61,971 nt of DNA from JBCDLI01 sp038745535 (GCA_038745535.1 JBCDLI010000009.1:1-61971); one strand, 5' to 3'; counted from the first letter of the stretch, positions 44,925 through 54,999 are shown. Translations and numbers: made by a program. Notes: generated by a model not told the origin, from the letters alone.

Positions 44925-46535
44925 TCGTTTTTTCAATGCGCGTTCCAAATTGGGCGCTGCCGCTACGAGCTTCTGGGCTTGTTCACTCTGCGGACTGTCC
45001 ATGATTTGAGCTGTTGGTCCGCGCTCCACGATCTTTCCCCGATGCATGACCAGCGTTTCCTGCGTAATTGCACGCGCGACCGCCAGATCATGGGTGATGA
45101 AGAGACACGCCATGCCGTGTTCATCGTTTAGCTCGGCGAATAAATCGAGAATTTCAGCACGGATTGAAACGTCGAGCGCGGACACCGGTTCGTCGCACAC
45201 AATCAGTTTTGGCTTGGTGATGATCGCGCGCGCTATCGCGATGCGCTGACGTTGACCGCCTGAAAATTCGTGCGGGTAGCGGCGCATAACATCTGGTGAC
45301 AGCGACACACAGCGCAGCGCATCGGCAATCATCTCCCGCTGCTGATCTAGAGTGGTCTTCCTGTTCAGCAGATGCAGCGGCTCTGCGATAATTTTTTCCA
45401 CACGCATGCGTGGATTGAACGATCCATATGGGTCTTGAAAGACCACCTGCATTCGCCGTCGGGCACGGCGAAGCTGCGATTGGTCAGCGGTTCCCAGATC
45501 AATGCCGTCGATCTGGACAGCCCCCCCGGTCGGCGTGTCCAGAGCGAGGATGAGGCGTGCGAGGGTGGACTTTCCGCACCCCGATTGCCCGACGAGGCCC
45601 ACGGAGCGACCTGTTGCAATATCGAATGAAACATCATCAACCGCGGTAAAATCTTCAGGCGAATTCGGGAGCAATGTCCGTTTGCTGCGATAGGTTTTCA
45701 CGAGGTTTTTGATAGAAACGAGCGCATTGCCGGATGCCTGTTGGCCGCGGTTTTTCCACTGCGGAACATGTGTCGAAGCTTCGGCTAGCTGCCGGGTGTA
45801 TGCATGCTTCCGGTGGCGAAGAATTGAGACGGCGTTTCCCTGCTCGCGGATCTGGCCGCTCTGAAGGATAGTCAAACTGTCGGCCATCTCAGCGACCACA
45901 CCGAGATCGTGGCTAATGAGAAGCAGAGCCATGCCTGTGTCGTCGACCACAGTGCGTAACAACTTCAGGACTTGCGCCTGCAACACCACATCAAGAGCCG
46001 TCGTGGGCTCATCGGCAATCAACAGCTTCGGCTTGAGCGCGGTTGCCATGGCGATCATCACGCGCTGGCGCTGACCGCCGGAAAGTTCGTGCGGATATCT
46101 GCTAAGCGGATAGCGGCTCGGCGGAAGCTCTACGCGCGCCATCGCTCTCGCTGCCATATCCAAGGCTTCGGCGGGAGAAACATCGCGATGCAAGCGTATG
46201 CCCTCTGCAATTTGATCCCCAATGGTTTGTACAGGGTTGAGCGCGGTCATCGGCTCTTGGAATATCATTGCCATTTGATCGCCGCGTATGGCGTTCAGGT
46301 GTTCCTCGCCAAGGCGTTCCAACTTCTGACCGCTCAGGATGATATTGCCGGCCATAATTGCATTGCGCGGAAGCAGCCTCATCACCGAAAGCGCAGTTAT
46401 TGACTTGCCGCTGCCTGACTCGCCCACCAGTCCGTGAATTTCGCCCGGTGCCAAATCGAGGTCGAAGCCGCACAACACGCTCCTGCCGCCGAAAGCCACG
46501 CTGAGGCTTTTAACCTGTAAAAGCGGATCAGCCAT
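44913..46535 (-). CDS. ABC transporter ATPase, double nucleotide-binding (Dpp/Opp type)
   Basis: I chose the ATG at 46535 (MADPLLQVKSL), giving 540 residues; the frame is longer upstream but overlaps the permease. Two full ATPase halves are present: Walker A GESGSGKS near residue 38 and GQSGCGKS near residue 325, with LSGGQRQR and FSGGQRQR signatures and ADEPTTALDV and CDEPVSALDV Walker B motifs. Fused DppD/F-type ATPases power peptide import. It is convergent with cobD, overlapping by 12 bases. Confidence 0.92.
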   Translation of the reverse strand: MADPLLQVKSLSVAFGGRSVLCGFDLDLAPGEIHGLVGESGSGKSITALSVMRLLPRNAIMAGNIILSGQKLERLGEEHLNAIRGDQMAMIFQEPMTALNPVQTIGDQIAEGIRLHRDVSPAEALDMAARAMARVELPPSRYPLSRYPHELSGGQRQRVMIAMATALKPKLLIADEPTTALDVVLQAQVLKLLRTVVDDTGMALLLISHDLGVVAEMADSLTILQSGQIREQGNAVSILRHRKHAYTRQLAEASTHVPQWKNRGQQASGNALVSIKNLVKTYRSKRTLLPNSPEDFTAVDDVSFDIATGRSVGLVGQSGCGKSTLARLILALDTPTGGAVQIDGIDLGTADQSQLRRARRRMQVVFQDPYGSFNPRMRVEKIIAEPLHLLNRKTTLDQQREMIADALRCVSLSPDVMRRYPHEFSGGQRQRIAIARAIITKPKLIVCDEPVSALDVSIRAEILDLFAELNDEHGMACLFITHDLAVARAITQETLVMHRGKIVERGPTAQIMDSPQSEQAQKLVAAAPNLERALKKRLGQ

Positions 46536-47412
46536 GAGCGGCGAGATTTTCGGTCTGTGGATCGGTAATGTCGCGCAAACCGTCGCCCAGCAAATTGAGA
46601 CCGAGAACTGTGGCGATGATCGCGATACCGGGCGCAAGTGCCATTTGCGGGGCGATGCCCATCATTGTCTGTGCTTCGGCCAGCATGCGGCCCCAACTCG
46701 TGGATGGTGGTTGCGCGCCCAGGCCAACATAGGAAAGACCTGCTTCTGCCAGGATGCCGAGTGAGAACTGGATCGTGGCCTGAACAACAAGCAGGTTCGC
46801 AATGTTTGGCAGTATATGCTCGACCGTGATGCGCGATGCAGACTTCCCGGCGGCGCGGGCGGCCAGAATGAATTCACGCTGCCAGATCGCGAGTGCTGCA
46901 CCACGGGTGACGCGCGCAAACACCGGGATATTGAAAATCCCAATTGCGATGATCGCGTTGATCGCACCCGGTCCAAAGATCGCGGTTATCATGATGGCTG
47001 ACAGAAGAGCTGGAAAGGCGAAAATGACATCCGCGCCGCGCATCAAAACATCGTCTAGCCAACCGCGTTTTGCTGCAGCTAAACAACCCAGTGGCACGCC
47101 AATGAAGAGGCCAACGCCAACCGCGATCAGCGCGACTGACATCGAATTTCTGCTGCCTTCCATGACCATGGAGAAGAGGTCGCGTCCGAAATGATCGGTG
47201 CCAAAAAGGTGGGTGAGCGACGGACCCTGCAAGCGATCGGGAATGGTTAGCTTCGTGATATCGTAGGGTGTCCAAACGATGGAAACCAAAGCCATAAGGA
47301 CTACGAGTGCGGTCACAGTGATCCCGACCGCGAAAGATCGATTTCGCATCGCGTGGATGAACCACGACCAAGCCGTTTTGGGTGATCGGGTCTTTGATAC
47401 CACTGTCACCAT
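46528..47412 (-). CDS. ABC transporter permease, DppC type
   Basis: I chose the ATG at 47412, one base after the previous permease stop, giving 294 residues. About six membrane helices and the binding-protein-dependent permease motif (AAGKSASRITVEHILPNI) are seen, with the OppC/DppC N-terminal helix and GTDHFGRDLFS. It overlaps the ATPase start by eight bases. It forms the pore with the next gene. Confidence 0.92.
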   Translation of the reverse strand: MVTVVSKTRSPKTAWSWFIHAMRNRSFAVGITVTALVVLMALVSIVWTPYDITKLTIPDRLQGPSLTHLFGTDHFGRDLFSMVMEGSRNSMSVALIAVGVGLFIGVPLGCLAAAKRGWLDDVLMRGADVIFAFPALLSAIMITAIFGPGAINAIIAIGIFNIPVFARVTRGAALAIWQREFILAARAAGKSASRITVEHILPNIANLLVVQATIQFSLGILAEAGLSYVGLGAQPPSTSWGRMLAEAQTMMGIAPQMALAPGIAIIATVLGLNLLGDGLRDITDPQTENLAAHG

Positions 47413-47413
47413 C

Positions 47414-48361
47414 CTATCGCTGACCCCGTAGCCGAGGGTCAGCCCACGCATAGGCAATATCGACAAGGAAGTTTATCGATATCACGGTCACGACGAGCAG
47501 CATCACTACGCTTTGCACAACGATGAGATCGCGTTGGGTGATTGCCTGAAAGATCAAACGCCCGAGTCCGGGCAGCGTGAACACGTTTTCAATGATGATT
47601 GTACCCGCAAGCAGAAATGCAAATTGCAAACCGAGGATTGTAAGGACGGGAATGAGCGCGTTGCGCAATGCGTGTTTCCATAGCACGTCGCCTTCAGCCA
47701 CACCTTTCGCTCGCGCGGTGCGTATATAGTCTTGGCTCAAAGCCTCTAGCAGCGCTGATCGAGTGACCCGCGAGAGTATCGCAGCCTGTGGAAGCGCAAG
47801 TGCAATTGCGGGAAGAATAAGCGCAGTCAGCGAGCCCGCCGGATCGTCTCCCCATCCCGGGAAGCCCACCGCCGGAACCCACTGCAGGGTTACCGCGAAC
47901 AGGTACACAAGCAAAAGAGCGAACCAGAAATTTGGAATGGCGACGCCCACTTGCGTGGCGGTCATTATTGCGGTGTCTGCACTTGTTCCCCGATGGCGCG
48001 CTGCCAAAAGTGCAACGGGTAGCGCGATCGATGTCGACAGCGCGAGCGCCAAGATTGCCAGTGGAAGAGATACGACGATCCGCTCTGTAACAAGTTCCGA
48101 CACCGCGACGCGGTAGGTGTAGGACGTACCAAAATCGCCGATGAGTAGACCACCCACCCAGCTCACATAGCGCGGGATAATCGGCTGGTTCAGACCCATC
48201 TCGTTTCTAAGCGCTTCAATGGCGTCTTCGGAAGCATTGAGCCCGAGCATCAGCCGCGCCGGATCACCGGGTACAATTTCCAACACTGCAAATACAATCA
48301 AGCTCGCAACGAACAGCGTTGCGATCAGCATTAGAAATCGGCGTAAAATAAAGGCGGCCAT
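47414..48361 (-). CDS. ABC transporter permease, DppB type
   Basis: A 315-residue protein with six membrane helices. FILRRFLMLIATLFVASLIVF is the typical DppB N-terminus and YIRTARAKGVAEGDVLWKHALRN the conserved cytoplasmic loop that meets the ATPase. It pairs with the DppC-type protein. Confidence 0.93.
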   Translation of the reverse strand: MAAFILRRFLMLIATLFVASLIVFAVLEIVPGDPARLMLGLNASEDAIEALRNEMGLNQPIIPRYVSWVGGLLIGDFGTSYTYRVAVSELVTERIVVSLPLAILALALSTSIALPVALLAARHRGTSADTAIMTATQVGVAIPNFWFALLLVYLFAVTLQWVPAVGFPGWGDDPAGSLTALILPAIALALPQAAILSRVTRSALLEALSQDYIRTARAKGVAEGDVLWKHALRNALIPVLTILGLQFAFLLAGTIIIENVFTLPGLGRLIFQAITQRDLIVVQSVVMLLVVTVISINFLVDIAYAWADPRLRGQR

Positions 48362-48423
48362 TGCAACGCCTTAGCGCCAATGGCCGCCCAGTTCACCAAA
48401 AAGATGATTTTTGAGCTTTCGGT

Positions 48424-49917
48424 TTACTCTGTCCAGCGCACCTTGGTCATGTCGTTTGCCTGTACAGGCGAGTTCTCCCAAAGGCCCTCCAGCTTGGCAT
48501 CCCAGACACCGCTTTTCGCTAGCTGGAACAGGAAGCCGTTGACAGCGTCATCGGCGACGATCTGCTGCGCTTCGGCAAACAGAGCAGTGCGATCATCAGG
48601 ATCAGCGGTGCGATCAAGTTTCTCGATGACGGCTTCGAGGACAACGTTGTCATACTGAAAATAGTAGTCGTCGCGCGCATAGATGCCGATGTCGTTTGGC
48701 TCCGTGTGCGAGACGATTGTCAGATCGTAGTCTTTGTTACGAAAGACCTGCTCAAGCCACTGGGCCCACTCAACGGGTATGATCTCAAGATCGATGCCGA
48801 CTTCGCGGAGTTGGGCTGCAACGATCTCGCCGCCGCGACGGGCGTATGATGGCGGTGGCAGTTTGATGGTCGCTGAAAAGCCGTCTGCAAATCCAGCTTC
48901 GGCCAAGAGCCCGCGCGCCTTTTCGGGATCGAAGGCGGATTGCCCTGTCAGATCGACATAAGCTGCATTGTGCGGTGCAAAGTGCGTTCCAATTGGCGTG
49001 CCCAGCCCGAACATTGCGCCATCAATAATCGCCTGACGGTCAATTGCGTGAGCGATTGCGCGGCGTACGAGCACATTGTCAAACGGTGGTTTGGCATTGT
49101 TCGTCGATAGGATTGTCTCACCTTCGGTCGATCCGATCTCAACAGCGAAACGCGGGTCGGCCTCAAAAGCTGCGATTGCTTCAGGTGCTGGAAAGTTCGG
49201 AAATGCCTGCACGTCGCCTGCCTGCAGGGCCGCTGTTGCTGCAGCGGGATCAGCAATGAAGCGGAAGCTGACTTTTTCTAACGCCGGCGCATCGCCCCAA
49301 TAATCATCGCTTTTTACCAGGTCGACGGATACGCCGCGCGACCAACGGTCAAACTTGAATGGTCCCGTGCCAATCGGTTTTTCTTTGTTGGTGTCGGCGC
49401 TTTCCGGCGCGACGATGACGGCATCGCCCCATCCCATATTGTATAGGAATGAGCCTGCTGCCTCGGAAAGAGTGACGGTCACAGTTGTTGGATCGACGGC
49501 CTCTACGCTTTCAATGGCTGCAAACAGCGCTTTTTGCGCATTGGTTGAGTCACCGCTGCGAGCCCGATCAAGAGAGAAGACCACGTCACCAGCGTCTAGA
49601 TCGGTGCCGTCGTGAAACTTGGCACCAGATCGGAGTTTGAATGTGTAGACTTTCCCGTCGTCTGAAATTTCCCAGCTTTCTGCCAGCGCTGGAGCGACAG
49701 AGCCATCTTCGTTGATACGTGTCAGGCCTTCAAAAACATTGGCATAGACGACTTCATCGATTGCAGCGGCAGCGCCCGCCGTCGGATCAAGGTGTTCTGG
49801 CTCCAGCACCATGCCGACGGAAAGATCGGTACGTTCTGCGAGGGCGGATGTGGATGTCGCAACTATTGCAAGCGCGATTGTAGATGCGCTGATCGCAAGT
49901 GTTTTTTTAATGTTCAT
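48424..49917 (-). CDS. periplasmic substrate-binding protein of the Dpp/Opp-type transporter
   Basis: I chose the ATG at 49917, which begins a signal peptide (MNIKKTLAISASTIALAIVA, cleaved about residue 26), giving 497 residues. The family pattern is YANVFEGLTRINEDGSVAPALAESWE, FHDGTDLDAGDVVFSLDRA and FKFDRWSRG. It binds a peptide or other ligand and delivers it to the permeases. The ligand is not evident; a nickel/cobalt-chelate cargo is possible beside cob genes but not supported by sequence. Confidence 0.92.
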   Translation of the reverse strand: MNIKKTLAISASTIALAIVATSTSALAERTDLSVGMVLEPEHLDPTAGAAAAIDEVVYANVFEGLTRINEDGSVAPALAESWEISDDGKVYTFKLRSGAKFHDGTDLDAGDVVFSLDRARSGDSTNAQKALFAAIESVEAVDPTTVTVTLSEAAGSFLYNMGWGDAVIVAPESADTNKEKPIGTGPFKFDRWSRGVSVDLVKSDDYWGDAPALEKVSFRFIADPAAATAALQAGDVQAFPNFPAPEAIAAFEADPRFAVEIGSTEGETILSTNNAKPPFDNVLVRRAIAHAIDRQAIIDGAMFGLGTPIGTHFAPHNAAYVDLTGQSAFDPEKARGLLAEAGFADGFSATIKLPPPSYARRGGEIVAAQLREVGIDLEIIPVEWAQWLEQVFRNKDYDLTIVSHTEPNDIGIYARDDYYFQYDNVVLEAVIEKLDRTADPDDRTALFAEAQQIVADDAVNGFLFQLAKSGVWDAKLEGLWENSPVQANDMTKVRWTE

Positions 49918-50132
49918 AGGTGTTTGGCTCCCAATTTGGCGGGTGGGATAGCGTGGACTGACCAATCTTGTCACCTGCCTTAGGCGCGATGATGACTTAG
50001 CACTTGGTTCGATGCGCCGCCCGAACTCGCATAATTAACCTTTGGGAAAGTATTGGCTTCTGCTTTCTCCGATACTTCGCGTAGGCTTGATGCTAGATTG
50101 TCGCAGTTGTGTAGCGTGTGTGGAGTGGGAAA

Positions 50133-50564
50133 ATGAGAAAAGTCGCCTTCATGTTGATGATGGTATCAGCGATTTTCGTGTCGATGCCGGGTATTGCTGT
50201 TGCAGCCAAGTTGGTCGCCCATGTGAATTTGTCCAACCAAACCATGACAGTGAAGAAGAACGGGCGAACCATTCATCGTTGGAAAGTGTCTTCCGGGCGC
50301 AAGGGCTACCGCACTCCAACGGGCACCTACAGCGCGAAGCGGATGCATCGCATGTGGCACTCTAGAAAATACAATATGTCTCCAATGCCGTACTCGATCT
50401 TCTTCCGCGGTGGTTACGCCATTCATGGTACCAATTATGTATCGAGGTTGGGGCGTCCCGCGTCTCATGGCTGTATTCGGCTCCACACGGCGCACGCTCG
50501 CAAACTATACGACCTGACCCGGCAGGTGGGTCGCGGTAACATGCGAGTACGGATCACCTATTGA
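50133..50564 (+). CDS. L,D-transpeptidase (YkuD)
   Basis: I chose the ATG at 50133 because it starts a signal peptide (MRKVAFMLMM ...); a longer start at 50118 adds five residues. The 143-residue product is almost only the YkuD catalytic domain with IHGTNYVSRLGRPASHGCIRL, in which His and Cys form the active site. It makes 3-3 crosslinks in peptidoglycan or attaches proteins to it. It is convergent with lpxXL, 7 bases apart. Confidence 0.9.
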   Translation: MRKVAFMLMMVSAIFVSMPGIAVAAKLVAHVNLSNQTMTVKKNGRTIHRWKVSSGRKGYRTPTGTYSAKRMHRMWHSRKYNMSPMPYSIFFRGGYAIHGTNYVSRLGRPASHGCIRLHTAHARKLYDLTRQVGRGNMRVRITY

Positions 50565-50571
50565 CCCGCGC

Positions 50572-51486
50572 TTACGCCTTCGTTTTCCACCGTCGGTGAA
50601 ACCACATCCATTGGTCAGGATATTCTCGCACCCAACGCTCAATGACGTCGTTGAAAACCTGACAACTCGCATCAAGATCAATCTCGCCCGAATTGTCGCG
50701 CGGTAATTCTACTGCTTCCTCAAGCTCAAGCCTGAACCTGCCGCCCGGCAAGCGAATGCAACGGGCAGGGTGCACCGGGCAATCATATTGCCGGGCAAGT
50801 TTCGCCGCGAGGGGATTTGTTTTTACCGGGCGGTTGAAAAATTGGGTGTCTTTGCCGCGCTTGAATTTCTGATCCACCAACATGCCGACGGACTTGCCGC
50901 GATCAAGTGCGCTGGCCAAGGCCCAAGCCGCACCGGCTTTTGAAGGCACCATTGTGCCCATATTGGTTTCGCGGGCGGCAAGCACCTTTTTAGCAATGTA
51001 GGGATTGTTGGGTGGTCGAAAGAGCGCAGTGATTTCCAGCCCAAAAGTCGCCGCGCAAATCGGCAGCAGTTCAAAGTTGCCCGTATGACCTGTGAAAAAG
51101 ACATACCGGCCGCTTTCAGAGTGAAGCCGCTCGAAGATCTCCAGTCCCTCGACCTCTACACGGCCGGGCTTTTCGTTATCGGGATGATAGTCAAAGAGTT
51201 GGTCGAGATAGACATATTCGGCTGCGAGAAGCCCCATGTTCCTCCACATGCCCATGGCGATCTTGTTGATCTCATCTGCGGATTTTTCAGGAAATGCTTT
51301 CCTCAGATTGTCGAGCGCGATTTTGTGGCGGGGCGTGAGTTTGCCAATGGCGGGCGCGATAGCTGATACCGCGCCAAGGGCTAGACGGGCAGGTACAAGC
51401 TTCAGCACACCGATAAACACCTGCGCTGCGGTCGCCAAGGTCCAATGGCGAGCTTGAATAAGCTTCTTTGCGAGCGCGCGGTTCAT
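50572..51486 (-). CDS. lpxXL: lipid A very-long-chain acyltransferase
   Basis: A 304-residue LpxL/HtrB-family acyltransferase with a hydrophobic N-terminus and GHTGNFE (the catalytic His(X)4Glu dyad). The LpxXL label comes from its place at the end of the acpXL cluster, where the homologue moves the 27-OH-C28 acyl chain from AcpXL to lipid A. If the cluster were not there it would be called a generic late acyltransferase. Confidence 0.85.
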   Translation of the reverse strand: MNRALAKKLIQARHWTLATAAQVFIGVLKLVPARLALGAVSAIAPAIGKLTPRHKIALDNLRKAFPEKSADEINKIAMGMWRNMGLLAAEYVYLDQLFDYHPDNEKPGRVEVEGLEIFERLHSESGRYVFFTGHTGNFELLPICAATFGLEITALFRPPNNPYIAKKVLAARETNMGTMVPSKAGAAWALASALDRGKSVGMLVDQKFKRGKDTQFFNRPVKTNPLAAKLARQYDCPVHPARCIRLPGGRFRLELEEAVELPRDNSGEIDLDASCQVFNDVIERWVREYPDQWMWFHRRWKTKA

Positions 51487-51496
51487 CGCGATGGCG

Positions 51497-52531
51497 TCAG
51501 TCTTGCGCGACGCTTAGGATGATCTTGCCGAAAACGTCGCGACCTTCCATGCGCTTGAGCGCAATGTCGATGTCGTCGAAGCCGACCTGGGTGTCGATGA
51601 CTGGATGCACGAGGCCACGGGCCATTTTCTCCATGGCATCTGCCATATTGCGCATGGAACAGCCGAAAGAGCCCATAATTTTCAGCTGCTGCTGAAACAG
51701 CATCATGAGGTTGGTGGACGCTGAGACGCCCGACGTTGAGCCGCATGTGACAAGCCGCCCGCCGCGTTTCAGCGAGAACATAGAGCCAGCCCATGTATCT
51801 GCGCCGACATGTTCAAAGACGACGTCCACGCCCTTCTTTTTGGTGAGTTTGCGGACGACGCCTTCAAAACGATCTTCGCGATAATTGATGACATGGTCTG
51901 CGCCGAGCGCTTTCGCTGGTTCAATCTTTGCGTCAGAGCCGACCGTTGTGATGACCGTGCAGCCAACCTTCTTGGCCAATTGTATAGCGGCTGAACCAAT
52001 GCCTGAACCGCCCGCATGGATGAGAATTGTCTCGCCAGGCTCCAGCTTCGCGTTGTCAAACAGCATGTGTTCGCAGGTGCCAAACGTGATGGGTGCTAGG
52101 CTTGCTGCAATCGCATCGACGCCAACGGGTGCTGGCACACAGTTTCGTGCAGGCATGTTGACCAGTTCAGTCGCGAAGCCATCAAGGTGAAAGCCATGGA
52201 CGCCCGATACATTTTCGCAAAGGTTATCTCGGCCCTCACGCGTTGGTTTGCAGGTTCCGCAGGTGCGAGCGCCGAAGATCGACACAAGCTGACCGGGCAA
52301 AAGATTTGAAACGCCTGGCCCAACGCTTTCAACAACGCCGGATGCCTCTGCGCCGATTGTGAGCGGCAGTCTGCGCTTGGCAAACGCCATGCCACGCCAG
52401 CCCCAAACATCGATATGGTTGAGCGCAACAGCTTGAATTCGAAGTTGCACGTCACCTTGGCCCGGAGCAGGTGGTGCATCCACGTCCATCAATTGCAGAT
52501 TGCGGTCTTCAACCAGCTGTAGCGCACGCAT
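51497..52531 (-). CDS. zinc-type alcohol dehydrogenase-like protein of the acpXL cluster
   Basis: A 344-residue medium-chain dehydrogenase. GAEASGVVESVGPG and HAGGSGIGSAAIQLAKKVG show the catalytic and Rossmann domains; a Cys-rich lobe (CGTCKPTREGRDNLC) may hold structural zinc. The cluster in Rhizobium carries such a gene (adh2XL type). It is thought to act in very-long-chain hydroxy-acid formation but its exact step is uncertain. It lies 10 bases from lpxXL. Confidence 0.85.
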   Translation of the reverse strand: MRALQLVEDRNLQLMDVDAPPAPGQGDVQLRIQAVALNHIDVWGWRGMAFAKRRLPLTIGAEASGVVESVGPGVSNLLPGQLVSIFGARTCGTCKPTREGRDNLCENVSGVHGFHLDGFATELVNMPARNCVPAPVGVDAIAASLAPITFGTCEHMLFDNAKLEPGETILIHAGGSGIGSAAIQLAKKVGCTVITTVGSDAKIEPAKALGADHVINYREDRFEGVVRKLTKKKGVDVVFEHVGADTWAGSMFSLKRGGRLVTCGSTSGVSASTNLMMLFQQQLKIMGSFGCSMRNMADAMEKMARGLVHPVIDTQVGFDDIDIALKRMEGRDVFGKIILSVAQD

Positions 52532-52561
52532 GCGAAAATCCTGTTTTACGTCCGCTGTCGA

Positions 52562-53845
52562 TTATTCAGGTTCGGCTGCAATAACAAGACAGGCGTTTTG
52601 CCCACCAAAGCCGAAGGAGTTTGAGAGAACGCGGGAAACCGTCGCGTCGCGTTTTTCATTGGGGACCACATCAAGGTCAATCGCGGGGTCGGGATTTTGG
52701 TGATTGACCGTAGGCGGCAGCGTGCTCTCCCGGATTGCCAGCAGCGAAAACACAGCTTCGATTGCACCGGCTGCGGTCAGCGTGTGGCCGATCATGGACT
52801 TGTTTGAAGAAATGGGAGTGCCGCCCAAACGTTCTCCAAAGACAGACGTAAGCGACATATATTCCATCTTGTCGTTTTCAGGCGTCGAGGTGCCGTGAGC
52901 GTTGATGTAATCAACTTCGCCCGGCGTGATACCCGCATCGTCGAGAGCGCGGCGCACCGCAGCAATTGCCGGTGAACCATCGGGTTTGGACCGCGTGCGA
53001 TGGAAGTCGTCTGCGCATTCACCGCAGCCTGCCAAAATGCCCAAAACCTTCGCGCCGCGCGCTTTGGCGGCTTCTAGCGTTTCCAGCACGAACGCGCCTG
53101 CGCCCTCAGCCATGACGAAGCCGTCACGATCTTTTGAGAAGGGCTTGCTTGCAGTCTTTGGATCGTCGTTTTGCGTTGAAAGCGCTGAAAGAAGGGAAAA
53201 GCGAATAAGAGCCTCCGCGGTTACGGAGCCATCGGTGCCAATCGCGAGCGCTCGGTCAGTCTCGCCGCGATGCAGCATTTCCGCCGCGGTCTGGATCGCG
53301 GTCGCGCCAGATGCGCACGCCGTCGAGAGCGTGATGGGGAGGCCCCTTGATCCAAACTCTGCCTGCAGATTTGCCGCGACTTCCCCGAAACGCGCGGCAC
53401 GCTTTGCCGCCAGGGGTGCGTTGCCGTGTGCGGCACTCACCATTGCACGATAACCTGCGCTGTCACTGTCGGACGCGCGACCGAGCTTATCGAGTTCGAA
53501 CCGTTCGGCCCATTCAATCTCTACGGGCGGCGCCGCGACGACGAGTGCCCCGCCAAACGACCCTTCGGGCGTTCCAGCCATGACCAAAGCTTCACTTGCA
53601 GCGCTTTTTGCGAAGCCAAAGGTGCGTTCGTAAGAGCTGCCGTTTGCACCGGCGAGAAAGTCTACGGTCCCAGCCATCGTTGTTCGAAGATGTTCGGTCG
53701 GGAAGCGGGTGATGCGATGGATACCGGACACACCGCTTGTCAGCTTCCTCCAGTTGTCCTGCCAGCCTTCCCCAAGCGAAGAGACGACGCCGAAACCGGT
53801 TATTGCGATGATCGGTCTTCCGCGATGATCAAGATGCTTTGTCAT
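52562..53845 (-). CDS. beta-ketoacyl-ACP synthase FabF1XL
   Basis: A 427-residue KAS II-type synthase with all catalytic residues: Cys177 in LSTACASGATAI, His317 in INAHGTSTPEN and His354 in SMIGHTLTAAGA. It elongates the acyl chain on AcpXL. Its start overlaps the stop of the next gene upstream by four bases, so the pair is translated together, as heterodimeric synthase pairs often are. Confidence 0.9.
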   Translation of the reverse strand: MTKHLDHRGRPIIAITGFGVVSSLGEGWQDNWRKLTSGVSGIHRITRFPTEHLRTTMAGTVDFLAGANGSSYERTFGFAKSAASEALVMAGTPEGSFGGALVVAAPPVEIEWAERFELDKLGRASDSDSAGYRAMVSAAHGNAPLAAKRAARFGEVAANLQAEFGSRGLPITLSTACASGATAIQTAAEMLHRGETDRALAIGTDGSVTAEALIRFSLLSALSTQNDDPKTASKPFSKDRDGFVMAEGAGAFVLETLEAAKARGAKVLGILAGCGECADDFHRTRSKPDGSPAIAAVRRALDDAGITPGEVDYINAHGTSTPENDKMEYMSLTSVFGERLGGTPISSNKSMIGHTLTAAGAIEAVFSLLAIRESTLPPTVNHQNPDPAIDLDVVPNEKRDATVSRVLSNSFGFGGQNACLVIAAEPE

Positions 53846-54999
53846 CGGGGCGCACCCTCAATCAAAATCACACCTTCGGCTGACAGATGCCCGACACATA
53901 GCACGGCAGTCGGCCCATCGTGGTCCACTTCCATGCCAAATGGCGTTTGTCCCGCATCCATCGCCAAGGCCGTGAGCGCGCTGGCCATGATGGACTGCAC
54001 TTCGCGCATAAAGCCGATGGTGCTCGTGGTTTCGCGATAGGGTTTGTTCAGGGTATCAAGGAACGCTTTTTCGGCGGCGGTTCGCGCTGGTGCGCCGCTC
54101 GCGGTCGATATGATGCAGGCAGCGCCTTCTAAATTGGCGTAATCTGCAAGCGCAGTCATTCGCTTATCGAAGCGCTCGTCCAAGCCCTGATCGGAAACTG
54201 CGTCTGTGATAATCGCATAAATTTTGGCATCGCGGGCTTTCGCGTGCTCCATCTCCTCTAGCACCAGAAATGCGCCGCCGGAGCCTGGCACTAGCCCGCT
54301 CTCATCACCTCCATCGGTGCGGTCAAAGACAGGTTTGAACGTCCCTCTGGCGACCTTCGCCAACGCTTCGTTTGTGAGGATCGTATCCCAGTGCTGGCCG
54401 TTGTAGCTGGCCCCAACAAGGGCGATATCGCTTTGGCCTGTTTTGATTCTGGCGACCGAATTTTGGATCGCGGAAAGCCCAGCGCCTTCCTCTCCCATAA
54501 AAGTCCGAGATGAACCGGTCACCTTGTGGACAATGGAGATATTGCCAGCGAGCAAATTTGAAAGCTGCGCCAGGAAAAGCGTTGGCCGCAGGTCGGTCGA
54601 GAGTTTCTCGTTTACCAGCGTCTGCGCATCATTTGCGCCGTCTGCCATTGTTTGAAGAATGTGCTCATCGACTTCGACATCGCGCTCGCCACCTGCCGCC
54701 GCAACGGTCATATCGATGGCAGACCGCAATGGGTCGTCAGTAGAAATTCCAGCATCTTCCAACGCTAGCCCAGCGGCGAAGGTGCCGGTGCGTTGCCACT
54801 GCTCCATCTGGCGCTGATCGCGTTTTGAGATCTGTGTGGCCCATTCCACTTCCGAAAGCGGATGAACCAGAAATGGCGCGAATGTCTCGGCGTCGATTAC
54901 CGGTTCTGCTTTACCAAGTGCCGCGGGCATATGGGCATCGGTGCCCACACCGAGGCTGGAAACCAAGCCTATTCCTGTGATTGCGACTGTTCTTGCCAT
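53842..54999 (-). CDS. degenerate beta-ketoacyl synthase, FabF2XL, chain-length-factor-like
   Basis: A 385-residue KAS fold protein (ITGIGLVSSLGVG at the N-terminus). The catalytic Cys is missing: by my alignment Glu171 in MGEEGAGLSAI takes its place. The first catalytic-His segment reads ISTASGAPART with no His, and the second reads MREVQSIMASALTAL rather than GHT. So it cannot be a normal ketosynthase and resembles KS-beta (chain-length factor) subunits. It overlaps fabF1 by four bases and lies 50 bases after acpXL. Confidence 0.8.
   Translation of the reverse strand: MARTVAITGIGLVSSLGVGTDAHMPAALGKAEPVIDAETFAPFLVHPLSEVEWATQISKRDQRQMEQWQRTGTFAAGLALEDAGISTDDPLRSAIDMTVAAAGGERDVEVDEHILQTMADGANDAQTLVNEKLSTDLRPTLFLAQLSNLLAGNISIVHKVTGSSRTFMGEEGAGLSAIQNSVARIKTGQSDIALVGASYNGQHWDTILTNEALAKVARGTFKPVFDRTDGGDESGLVPGSGGAFLVLEEMEHAKARDAKIYAIITDAVSDQGLDERFDKRMTALADYANLEGAACIISTASGAPARTAAEKAFLDTLNKPYRETTSTIGFMREVQSIMASALTALAMDAGQTPFGMEVDHDGPTAVLCVGHLSAEGVILIEGAPR

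Noticed and set aside
48424..49917. Nickel/cobalt-specific binding protein (NikA type) because of the adjacent cob genes
   Set aside because: The visible segments are those of general peptide-binding proteins; proximity alone is not evidence.
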